DNA of 5,727 nt from Rhodospirillales bacterium (lineage in GTDB: Bacteria; Pseudomonadota; Alphaproteobacteria; Micavibrionales; UBA2020), in NCBI GenBank assembly GCA_023266795.1, contig JAHFPI010000124.1, positions 1 to 5,727 of the forward strand. The letters are read 5' to 3'. Every line of letters starts with the position of its first letter. The first letter of the stretch is position 1. Below the pieces are notes generated by a model, which did not search any database, was not told where the DNA came from, and worked only from the letters and a program-made list of their open reading frames with translations. This document shows positions 1 to 4,725 of this stretch, piece after piece. Both the position numbers and the translations under genes were made by a program.

Positions 1-1
1 T

Positions 2-796
2 GCCATCGTCAGGATACTCGCGGAGCACGGCGAGCGTCTGGAATTCGCCGACTATATCAAGCAGGTGGCCTTCGCCAAAAATATCCTTTCACGGGCAGCC
101 GAGCATAAGGCGCTGAACAAGGTCTTTACGCCCGCCCATTGGACGGATCGTTTGCCGGAGATGCTGAGCCTCTGGTCGAATGTTCTCGAGGGCTGGAAGA
201 CGTCGCCGATGACGACCTATGATTTCAACAATGCCTATGCGGAAGCGGAAAGCCTGACCTACACGAAGTATTTTCAGGGCATGATCGTAACGGGCAAGGC
301 TGATTTGCTGACGCCGCTCAACGATGCGACGCATGGAAAACCCGTGTTCCCGTTGGGTCTCAAGGCCGTCTGGGACAGGTTCGATTCCCTCCGGTCATTC
401 CTCGACCAGTGCGGCGAGCCGCTGACAACATCTGACCTGCGCGTGCCTTCGGGCGAGTTGGGCAATACCTGCCTGATGAGCGCCGTGAAGTTCGGCCATT
501 TTGACAAGGTTGCCGCGATTGCAAAACAAAGCGGCGAGCCGCTCACGATGGCTGATTACCTCTCCAAAGACCGTGATGGCTATACGCTCATCAGCATCCT
601 GGCGGAGAAAAACCAGCTGGCGCAGGTTTTTGCCCCCAATCTCTGGGCAGGTCGCATCGCCGATATGCGGACGTTGTGGTCGCATGTGAGCGTGGCGCAG
701 CGCGGACAGGTTGATTTCCAGCAAGCGGAGACCACCGCCAAGCAGGCGACGCTCAAGCAGAGAAAAGGCGGCGGTATCAACCTCCAGTCGCACTAG
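2..796 (+). CDS. Internally repetitive protein, C-terminal part (5' end outside window)
   Basis: The frame is open from the left edge and stops with TAG at 794-796, giving 264 visible residues; the start is not in the window. I do not recognise a named family. Two 52-residue copies of one unit align without gaps at visible residues 10-61 and 178-229. By eye they share 20 of 52 positions, including GE-L--ADY near the start, then VF-P--W--R--M--LWS--V at the end. A related 40-residue piece starting GEPLTTSD (residues 138-177) contains a stretch resembling an ankyrin helix pair (G-T-L--A---G----V). A more diverged middle part (about 70-130) ends with a similar -VWDRF. The tail (about 236-264) is polar and basic, with no transmembrane segment or enzyme motif. 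This suggests an alpha-helical solenoid for protein-protein binding, which is inference. The GTG at 65 is internal and not the start. No terminator is obvious; palindromic repeats follow directly. Confidence 0.75.
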   Translation, partial: AIVRILAEHGERLEFADYIKQVAFAKNILSRAAEHKALNKVFTPAHWTDRLPEMLSLWSNVLEGWKTSPMTTYDFNNAYAEAESLTYTKYFQGMIVTGKADLLTPLNDATHGKPVFPLGLKAVWDRFDSLRSFLDQCGEPLTTSDLRVPSGELGNTCLMSAVKFGHFDKVAAIAKQSGEPLTMADYLSKDRDGYTLISILAEKNQLAQVFAPNLWAGRIADMRTLWSHVSVAQRGQVDFQQAETTAKQATLKQRKGGGINLQSH

Positions 797-797
797 A

Positions 798-917
798 GCG
801 GTTTCAGATTGAACGTAGACAACTAAAAAAATCCGCCATGCCGCACTTGTTGCGGCATCCATGGACGCCGGAATAAATCCGGCGTGGCGAGGTTTTATAC
901 GTTCAATCTGAAGCCGC
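798..917. repeat. Palindromic intergenic element 1 (terminal inverted repeats plus two hairpins)
   Basis: A 120-base near-palindrome. Its outer arms, 798-817 and 898-917, are inverted copies matching at 19 of 20 positions (core CAGATTGAACGTA). Inside lie two perfect 8-bp hairpins: 838-845 with 851-858 (ATGCCGCA, 5-nt loop) and 865-872 with 878-885 (ACGCCGGA, 5-nt loop). The stretches between arm and hairpin are also roughly symmetrical (TAAAA followed by a CCGCC/TCGCC motif). It begins 2 bases after the stop of the repeat protein, so it may also act as a transcript end or mRNA-stabilising structure. It encodes no protein and looks like a small non-autonomous palindromic repeat. Confidence 0.75.
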
Positions 918-918
918 A

Positions 919-1060
919 CTATAGCTGAATCCAAAATTACCTTTACGCCATGCCCGCGAAGGCGGGCATCCGGCACATCTTCATAAATGCCGCTTCGCGG
1001 TGTCCAGACCCCCGCCTGCGCGGGGGTGGCGTGTATGGGTGATTTTAGATTTAACTATAG
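919..1060. repeat. Palindromic intergenic element 2 (inverted arms plus GC-rich hairpin pair)
   Basis: This element has the same architecture as its left neighbour but a different sequence. The outer arms 919-937 and 1042-1060 are inverted copies matching at 16 of 19 positions (both contain CTATAG and AAAAT), and weaker symmetry continues inward to about 950 and 1027. The interior holds two perfect 8-bp hairpins: 950-957 with 962-969 (ATGCCCGC, loop GAAG) and 1008-1015 with 1020-1027 (ACCCCCGC, loop CTGC). The 14-base cores of the two hairpins are almost exact reverse complements of each other, so the element could fold as two hairpins or as one long one. The spacer contains an in-frame ATG at 987, which makes a spurious N-terminal extension of the downstream gene. 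Confidence 0.7.
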
Positions 1061-1091
1061 CAAGGCATACGGTTCTGTTTTCCGGAAGGCG

Positions 1092-1119
1092 TTGACTTTT
1101 ACCGAATCACGGCTATATT
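1092..1119 (+). promoter_or_regulatory. Sigma70-type promoter of the 83-residue orphan gene
   Basis: The -35 is TTGACT at 1092-1097 and the -10 is TATATT at 1114-1119, separated by 16 bases; both are one base from consensus. Transcription would start near 1126, giving a leader of about 26 nt. A GANTC site (GAATC, 1104-1108) lies in the spacer; such sites are methylated by CcrM in many alphaproteobacteria, but they are common by chance, so no role is claimed. Confidence 0.7.
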
Positions 1120-1151
1120 GGCGCTATTCAGTTTTTAGCGAGGAGAAAGCC

Positions 1152-1403
1152 ATGGCTAACCAAAACCGCGATTCTTTTGGAACTTTTCTGCAGACTTTGA
1201 AGGACTACGACAAGGACATTAATCCTGACCTGAAGCATATCAGGACCGCTTTTAACCAGATGAGCACCGCTGAAAAAGTGAAGGCCGTTATTGCGATTCA
1301 TGAACTCACCCTTTCATTAAGGGATGAGTTGTTCAATGAGATTGATTCCCAGATCGGGTCTCCGAAGAAAAAGCCCGGCGTACAATCGCCGAAGACCCCT
1401 TAA
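1152..1403 (+). CDS. Hypothetical 83-residue protein
   Basis: The start ATG (1152) is preceded by a clear AGGAG Shine-Dalgarno (1141-1145) at 6 bases and by a well-formed promoter. The frame stays open upstream to an ATG at 987, but that extension runs through a palindromic repeat and the promoter, so it is rejected. The protein begins MANQNRDSFGTFL, is mainly charged and amphipathic helix through about residue 70, and ends in a Lys/Pro-rich tail (KKKPGVQSPKTP). There is no signal peptide, membrane segment or cysteine. I recognise no family and assign no function. Good expression signals and helix-like composition argue that the gene is real. Its TAA stop overlaps the cysQ stop by 4 bases on the opposite strand, with no strong terminator between them. 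Confidence 0.75.
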   Translation: MANQNRDSFGTFLQTLKDYDKDINPDLKHIRTAFNQMSTAEKVKAVIAIHELTLSLRDELFNEIDSQIGSPKKKPGVQSPKTP

Positions 1404-2242
1404 TTATCTATCGAGGGTTTTTGTTTATGCGCTGTGGCCGCTGACGTTCGCAGCGGCGAGAGGATGACGTGCGGGGGGACCTGTAGGTCGGCGGAATCGT
1501 AAAGCAACGGCTGGCCGTCCAGCGTTTCAACCCGCCCTCCAGCTGATTCGACAATGGCATGACCCGGCGCCACGTCCCAGAAGGCGGTGCGGCCCTTGCT
1601 TTTGCTGGCATAGACGACGGCTATATCCGCCAGTCCGTCGGCGACCTGACAGGCGCGCAGGATGCCGCTTTTGCCGTCAATCCGGGCAGCGGCGCCGAAC
1701 TGCTTGGCCAGATAGCCTTTAACGCGCCTGACATCGGTATAAGGTGGATTCAACAATACACGCATCTCTTCGGATACCGTTTTTCCGGCGGCAAGGGAGG
1801 TGCAGACTCCGTCCTTATCGACTTTGGTGGCGGTGCCGGGGCCCATGCCGGAGTACATCAGATCCATCGCCGGATGGTAAACAATGCCCATGACCGGCTT
1901 GCTGTCGACAATCAGCGCAATGGCGACGACAAAGGCGCCGGTCTTGTTGATAAATTCGTGGGTGCCGTCCAGCGGGTCAACCGTCCAGAAAGTGCCCTTG
2001 CTGATGTCCGGAATATCGCCTTTGGCGACACGCTCCTCGGAAACGATTGGAATGCCCGGGGTCAGCCTTCTGAGGGCGGGCAGGATGATGTTTTCAGCGG
2101 CATAATCCGCATCCGTCACATTGCTACCATCACTTTTAATGTAGACGTTAGTGCCTTCATAATGCTTCATAATTTCATTTCCCGCCCGTCGCGCGACCTT
2201 TTCAACAGCAGGGAGAAGCTTTTTTAAATCCGGTTCTTTCAT
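1400..2242 (-). CDS. cysQ: 3'(2'),5'-bisphosphate nucleotidase CysQ
   Basis: A cytoplasmic Mg-dependent phosphatase of the inositol monophosphatase superfamily. CysQ hydrolyses 3'-phosphoadenosine 5'-phosphate, the by-product of PAPS reduction in sulfate assimilation, to AMP and phosphate. Visible motifs: SDGSNVTDAD (37-46), SEE (68-70), the metal-binding VDPLDGTHEF (88-97) and the C-terminal WDVAPGHAIVESAGG (from 222). The length of 280 residues is near the family's usual 250-280. The frame is open upstream to 2344, but that extension reads MDSRLRGND, the typical false translation of a GC-rich palindromic repeat. The methionine of MKEPDLKK at 2242 fits the family N-terminus. No Shine-Dalgarno precedes it; instead a TATAAT lies 6 bases upstream, suggesting a leaderless message. 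A related inositol-phosphate phosphatase is possible, but the DPLDGT-EF form favours CysQ. Confidence 0.9.
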   Translation of the reverse strand: MKEPDLKKLLPAVEKVARRAGNEIMKHYEGTNVYIKSDGSNVTDADYAAENIILPALRRLTPGIPIVSEERVAKGDIPDISKGTFWTVDPLDGTHEFINKTGAFVVAIALIVDSKPVMGIVYHPAMDLMYSGMGPGTATKVDKDGVCTSLAAGKTVSEEMRVLLNPPYTDVRRVKGYLAKQFGAAARIDGKSGILRACQVADGLADIAVVYASKSKGRTAFWDVAPGHAIVESAGGRVETLDGQPLLYDSADLQVPPHVILSPLRTSAATAHKQKPSIDN

Positions 2243-2248
2243 AAGGCC

Positions 2249-2280
2249 ATTATATTTACATATCGTTAATAAAGATTTAA
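2249..2280 (-). promoter_or_regulatory. Probable CtrA-controlled cysQ promoter
   Basis: Read on the minus strand, a perfect -10 TATAAT (2254-2249) lies 6 bases before the cysQ start codon, so the predicted transcription start falls on or next to the A of ATG. No good -35 hexamer is present. Instead TTAA-N7-TTAA, the full CtrA recognition motif of alphaproteobacteria, lies at 2266-2280, i.e. about -24 to -38. This is where CtrA boxes overlap the -35 region in CtrA-activated Caulobacter promoters. The match is seen directly; regulation by CtrA is inferred. Confidence 0.5.
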
Positions 2281-2311
2281 CAGGAAACCAGACCGTGCAA
2301 GGAAATTTGTC

Positions 2312-2376
2312 ATTCCCGCGAAGGCGGGAATCCATGAGAACCACCAGTGAGGATGGACCCCCGCCTTCGCGGGGGT
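2312..2376. repeat. GC-rich hairpin pair, related to element 2
   Basis: Two perfect 8-bp hairpins: 2312-2319 with 2324-2331 (ATTCCCGC, loop GAAG) and 2357-2364 with 2369-2376 (ACCCCCGC, loop CTTC). Their 14-base cores are exact reverse complements of each other. The left core is identical to 953-966, and the region 2356-2380 matches 1007-1031 at about 23 of 25 positions, so these belong to one dispersed repeat family. Translation of the repeat gives the familiar false peptides MDSRLRGND and MDPRLRGGD at the 5' ends of open frames on both strands. Confidence 0.75.
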
Positions 2377-2420
2377 GACGGATTCTTAATTAAAACGACT
2401 ATAAAACGCCGCAAATTTTT

Positions 2421-2429
2421 TTATCCACA
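2421..2429 (+). promoter_or_regulatory. Consensus DnaA box
   Basis: TTATCCACA is an exact match to the consensus DnaA-binding 9-mer. It follows a T-run, lies in AT-rich DNA, and sits 36 bases upstream of the -35 of the coiled-coil/zapA operon. It is a single site, so a replication origin is not supported. A role in linking the division operon to the cell cycle is possible but is inference. Confidence 0.45.
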
Positions 2430-2464
2430 GGCTGCGATAACCTGCTGCATTTTTTTTATATCAA

Positions 2465-2493
2465 TTGACGTGAGGCTTCAGGAATTTTATGCT
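2465..2493 (+). promoter_or_regulatory. Promoter of the coiled-coil/zapA operon
   Basis: The -35 is TTGACG (2465-2470) and the -10 is TATGCT (2488-2493), with an ideal 17-base spacer. Transcription would start near 2500, about 38 nt before the first gene. The -35 is strong and the -10 moderate (4 of 6). Confidence 0.55.
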
Positions 2494-2537
2494 GAGATCA
2501 TTATAAAAATAGTCATCGAAGTGAATAAGGATTCGTC

Positions 2538-2753
2538 ATGAAGTCTTCATTAAAACCCGCTCTTGAAAATCTGGATAAGGCGCTTGGCTCTCTCGAGACG
2601 GCAATTGAAAAACGTTTCTATGTCGTCAAAAAACAAAAAGAAGAGCCGCAGCTTGATCTGAATGCGCGCAATGAACGCGAGGTGAATCGCAAGATCGCAG
2701 CAAAGCTCGATCAGACGATCAACCGTCTCGAAATGCTATTAACCGAGGAGTAA
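2538..2753 (+). CDS. Small coiled-coil protein upstream of zapA, ZauP-like
   Basis: A 71-residue, highly charged cytoplasmic protein that is almost entirely predicted helix. Hydrophobic residues recur at heptad-like spacing at residues 5-30 and 48-70 (for example KLDQTINRLEMLL), with a short break around EEPQLDL. The ATG has an AAGGA ribosome site (2527-2531) 6 bases upstream. The zapA start follows only 4 bases after its stop, so the two are one operon. In Caulobacter a coiled-coil protein encoded directly upstream of zapA, ZauP, works with ZapA to focus the Z-ring; size, composition and position here match that role. The family assignment (possibly DUF4164-type) rests mainly on context, because such short coiled coils carry little sequence signature. 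Confidence 0.8.
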   Translation: MKSSLKPALENLDKALGSLETAIEKRFYVVKKQKEEPQLDLNARNEREVNRKIAAKLDQTINRLEMLLTEE

Positions 2754-2757
2754 AACT

Positions 2758-3114
2758 GTGGCTGAGGTAACAATTTACATTAACGGTCGTTCCTATGATA
2801 TTTCCTGCGATAACGGACAGGAGGGCCGCATTGTTGATCTGGCGTCTTATATCGACCAGCGGCTGCAGCAGATTTCACGCTCCGGCGCCGCCTATAACGA
2901 TGCGCACCTGATGGTGCTGACATCGCTGGTGCTGGCGGATGAATTGTTCGACACGCGCGAGCAGGTCGGTGATGCGCCGCGTGCTTCCCGTGCGGCTGCC
3001 GCTCCGGCGCCCGCCGCCGTCAACAAGGACGAGGAACAGGCCGTTTTGAAGGTTCTGGAACAGCTCACCAAGCGGATCGAAGGCGTTGCCAGCCGCGTCC
3101 AGCAGGTTTCTTAA
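2758..3114 (+). CDS. zapA: Cell division protein ZapA
   Basis: ZapA is a cytoplasmic FtsZ-binding protein that cross-links FtsZ filaments and stabilises the division ring. The N-terminal globular domain is clear: VTIYINGRSYDISC (4-17), then GQE (20-22) and LASYIDQR (28-35), the family signature. A helix follows (about 48-70, DAHLMVLTSLVLADELF), then an Ala/Pro linker (about 72-88) and a C-terminal coiled coil (about 90-117, VLKVLEQLTKRIEGVASRV). The 118 residues are in the family's range. The start is GTG at 2758, with GAGGAG (2745-2750) as ribosome site lying inside the end of the upstream gene, so the two are translated together. No terminator is seen before the 6S RNA promoter. Confidence 0.93.
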   Translation: MAEVTIYINGRSYDISCDNGQEGRIVDLASYIDQRLQQISRSGAAYNDAHLMVLTSLVLADELFDTREQVGDAPRASRAAAAPAPAAVNKDEEQAVLKVLEQLTKRIEGVASRVQQVS

Positions 3115-3122
3115 GACTTCAG

Positions 3123-3151
3123 TTGATTAAAATCGGATAAACGCTTATATT
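3123..3151 (+). promoter_or_regulatory. 6S RNA promoter
   Basis: TTGATT (3123-3128) and TATATT (3146-3151) are separated by 17 bases. The predicted start, 7-8 bases after the -10, falls at 3158-3159, exactly where the closing stem of the 6S RNA begins. The agreement between promoter geometry and RNA fold supports both calls. Confidence 0.75.
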
Positions 3152-3158
3152 AGTTTCC

Positions 3159-3319
3159 GGAAGGCTGCTGCAGAGTGCGTGAGACAGCACTGTCCCAGAG
3201 GCCGATGATCGTTAGATTGGGAGCTGTCGCTGGTCAGACCGTGGTTTGATTACATGGCACCCACCTGTTTACAGGGCCTAGCGGATAATCCCCGTCCACG
3301 GCTCAGGTGGCAGCCTTCC
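3159..3319 (+). ncRNA. ssrS: 6S RNA
   Basis: 6S RNA binds sigma70-RNA polymerase holoenzyme by mimicking an open promoter and damps transcription in slow growth. The 161-base segment is closed by a perfect 10-bp stem (GGAAGGCTGC at 3159-3168 with its complement at 3310-3319). It lies between zapA and the folate cyclo-ligase gene, the conserved 6S position in many proteobacteria. Internal features include a short hairpin at 3175-3190 and CCTGTTTACAGG at 3264-3275 on the 3' side, a position where 6S RNAs often carry a small helix. A T-rich tract (3321-3329) follows the closing stem and may release or pause polymerase. No long protein is expected here; the open frame beginning at 3254 belongs to the downstream gene's frame. 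Confidence 0.85.
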
Positions 3320-3340
3320 ATTTTTATTTCAGGAAAACAT

Positions 3341-3910
3341 GTGACAGATCAGCGCCCCTCAAAATCTGCCCTGCGCCTGACGTTTCTGGAGCGGCGGCTG
3401 CAGATTCCCCCCGAGGCCCGCCAAAGGGCGGCGCGCGCCGTTTTTGAGGCTTTTTTCAGCCATGTGCAGGTACCGGCGGGGGTCGTTGTCTCCGGATACG
3501 CGCCGATGCGGGGTGAGCTGGACGACCTGCCGGTGCTGCGGGAATTGCTGCAGCGGGGGCACACTTGCGCCCTGCCGCATGTGGCGGGCAAGGGGCTGCC
3601 GCTGGAGTTCCGCGCCTGGACGGAACTCACGCCGATGACTACCAGCCCATTCAACATTGCGGAGCCTGCGGCGGGCGAGGGGCTGGAGCCTGATATTCTT
3701 CTTGTGCCGCTGGCGGCTTTTGATACAAAGTGTCATCGGCTTGGCTATGGCGCGGGCTTTTACGACAGGACGATTGCCCGCCTCAGGGGCATGAAGCCGG
3801 TTTTGGCGATAGGTCTTGCCTATGAGGAACAGGGATATGACGCGCTTCCTGTGGAAGAATATGATGCTAAACTGGATATGGTCATAACAGACAGGAATAT
3901 TTATAAATGA
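3341..3910 (+). CDS. fau: 5-formyltetrahydrofolate cyclo-ligase
   Basis: Cytoplasmic enzyme (5-FCL, MTHFS family) that converts 5-formyltetrahydrofolate to 5,10-methenyltetrahydrofolate using ATP, returning a storage or inhibitory folate to one-carbon metabolism. Motifs: N-terminal basic helix SALRLTFLERR (9-19), GYAPMRGELDD (52-62), ALPHV (77-81) and the nucleotide-binding FDTKCHRLGYGAGFYDR (127-143). Length 189 residues is typical. The start is GTG at 3341 with AGGA (3331-3334) 6 bases upstream; the frame extends upstream to 3254, but that lies within the 6S RNA. One oddity: the usual glycine in the D--G-RLG motif is cysteine (C131). The gene begins 21 bases after the 6S RNA, the same arrangement as ssrS-ygfA in E. 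coli, so it is probably expressed by read-through. Confidence 0.92.
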   Translation: MTDQRPSKSALRLTFLERRLQIPPEARQRAARAVFEAFFSHVQVPAGVVVSGYAPMRGELDDLPVLRELLQRGHTCALPHVAGKGLPLEFRAWTELTPMTTSPFNIAEPAAGEGLEPDILLVPLAAFDTKCHRLGYGAGFYDRTIARLRGMKPVLAIGLAYEEQGYDALPVEEYDAKLDMVITDRNIYK

Positions 3911-4725
3911 GAATACTTTTTCTGGGCGACGTGGTCGGACGCAATGCGCGGGATGAAATCATCGCGCGGCTTCCCGACCTGCGCCGGAATTACAAGCTGG
4001 ACGCCGTGATCGTTAACGCCGAGAACGCGGCGAACGGTTTCGGCATTACCGCCCAGATCTGCGACGATTTTTATAAGGCGGGGGTGGATTGCATCACCAC
4101 CGGCAACCATATCTGGGACCAGCGCGAGATCATCGCCTATATCGGCGGCGACCCGAAATTGCTGCGCCCGATCAACTATCCGGAGGCGGCGCCGGGCAAG
4201 GGCGCTTATATCATCCAGACCGCGCACGGCCATAAAATTCTGGTGACCAACGTGATGACGCGGCTGTTCATGGACGCGCTGGACGACCCTTTCGCGGCGA
4301 TGGACAAGCTCTGCAAGGCGAACCGTCTCGGCAAGGACGTGAACGCAATCATTATTGACGTACACGGCGAGGCGAACAGCGAAAAAATGGCGATGGGGTA
4401 TTATTGCGACGGGCGGGCTTCTTTTGTCGTGGGCACGCATACGCATATCCCGACGGCGGACGCGCAGATCCTGCCGCAGGGCACAGGCTATCAGACGGAT
4501 GCCGGCATGTGCGGCAGCTATGACAGCGTGATCGGCATGGATGCGACGCTGGCGGTGAACCGCTTCGTCCGCAAGATGCCGGGGGAAAAACTGCGTCCGG
4601 CGGAAGGCCCCGTGACGCTGTGCGGGACGATGGTGGACATCGACCCGAAAACAGGGCTCTGCACCCGCATCGAACCTTTCCGCATGGGCGGGCGGCTCTC
4701 GCAGGCGCTGCCGGAGGTCGCATGA
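3907..4725 (+). CDS. ymdB: YmdB-family metallophosphoesterase (TIGR00282)
   Basis: A 272-residue dinuclear-metal phosphoesterase. Bacillus YmdB acts on 2',3'-cyclic nucleotides and affects biofilm and motility gene expression; the alphaproteobacterial role is less clear. The metal ligands are all present: D8 (FLGDVVGR), E39 and N40 (VNAENAANG), N67 and H68 (TTGNHIWD), H153 (DVHGEANSEK), H178 and H180 (VGTHTHIPTAD). Length and motif spacing match the family closely, so it should be active. The ATG overlaps the previous stop as ATGA (3907-3910), indicating translational coupling with the folate gene; no separate strong ribosome site is seen. The family is unrelated to the E. coli macrodomain protein also called YmdB. 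Confidence 0.93.
   Translation: MRILFLGDVVGRNARDEIIARLPDLRRNYKLDAVIVNAENAANGFGITAQICDDFYKAGVDCITTGNHIWDQREIIAYIGGDPKLLRPINYPEAAPGKGAYIIQTAHGHKILVTNVMTRLFMDALDDPFAAMDKLCKANRLGKDVNAIIIDVHGEANSEKMAMGYYCDGRASFVVGTHTHIPTADAQILPQGTGYQTDAGMCGSYDSVIGMDATLAVNRFVRKMPGEKLRPAEGPVTLCGTMVDIDPKTGLCTRIEPFRMGGRLSQALPEVA

Noticed and set aside
395..976. 193-codon minus-strand open frame
   Set aside because: It is antisense to the repeat protein and extends through a palindromic element, with no ribosome site or recognisable motif; the plus frame carries the clear internal duplication.
950..1027. CRISPR-like repeated hairpins
   Set aside because: There are only two hairpins, inverted rather than direct repeats, with no regular spacers or cas genes.
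987..1151. N-terminal extension of the 83-residue gene to an ATG at 987
   Set aside because: It runs through a hairpin repeat and the promoter, whereas the ATG at 1152 has an AGGAG at correct spacing.
1397..1422. Intrinsic terminator after the 83-residue gene
   Set aside because: Only a 4-bp stem (CCCT/AGGG) with a 13-base loop precedes the T-run, too weak to call.
1559..2227. 222-codon plus-strand open frame
   Set aside because: It is the antisense shadow of cysQ, whose frame holds all the catalytic motifs.
2243..2344. N-terminal extension of cysQ to 2344
   Set aside because: The extension reads MDSRLRGND, a false translation of a palindromic repeat, crosses the TATAAT and CtrA-type site, and has no family similarity; the start at 2242 fits CysQ length.
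2428..2457. Terminator from CAGG/CCTG plus an eight-T run
   Set aside because: The stem is only 4 bp, is separated from the T-run by 5 bases, and no plus-strand gene lies upstream for it to end.
2347..2541. Plus-strand 64-codon open frame
   Set aside because: It begins with MDPRLRGGD from a palindromic repeat, spans the DnaA box and promoter, has low-complexity codons, and overlaps the true coiled-coil gene start.
3127..3141. CtrA-type site in the 6S promoter
   Set aside because: TTAA-N7-TAAA misses one of eight defined bases and lies in the promoter spacer; not strong enough to report.
3254..3340. Upstream start for the folate cyclo-ligase
   Set aside because: It lies inside the 6S RNA with no ribosome site; the GTG at 3341 has AGGA upstream and gives the usual family length.
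3901..4446. 181-codon minus-strand open frame
   Set aside because: It is antisense to ymdB, whose metal ligands are all intact on the plus strand; the composition is typical of a GC-rich shadow frame.
4620..4721. Upstream start for the DUF192 protein
   Set aside because: It lies within ymdB in another frame and would bury the signal peptide; the ATG at 4722 has GGAGG and gives a normal signal sequence.
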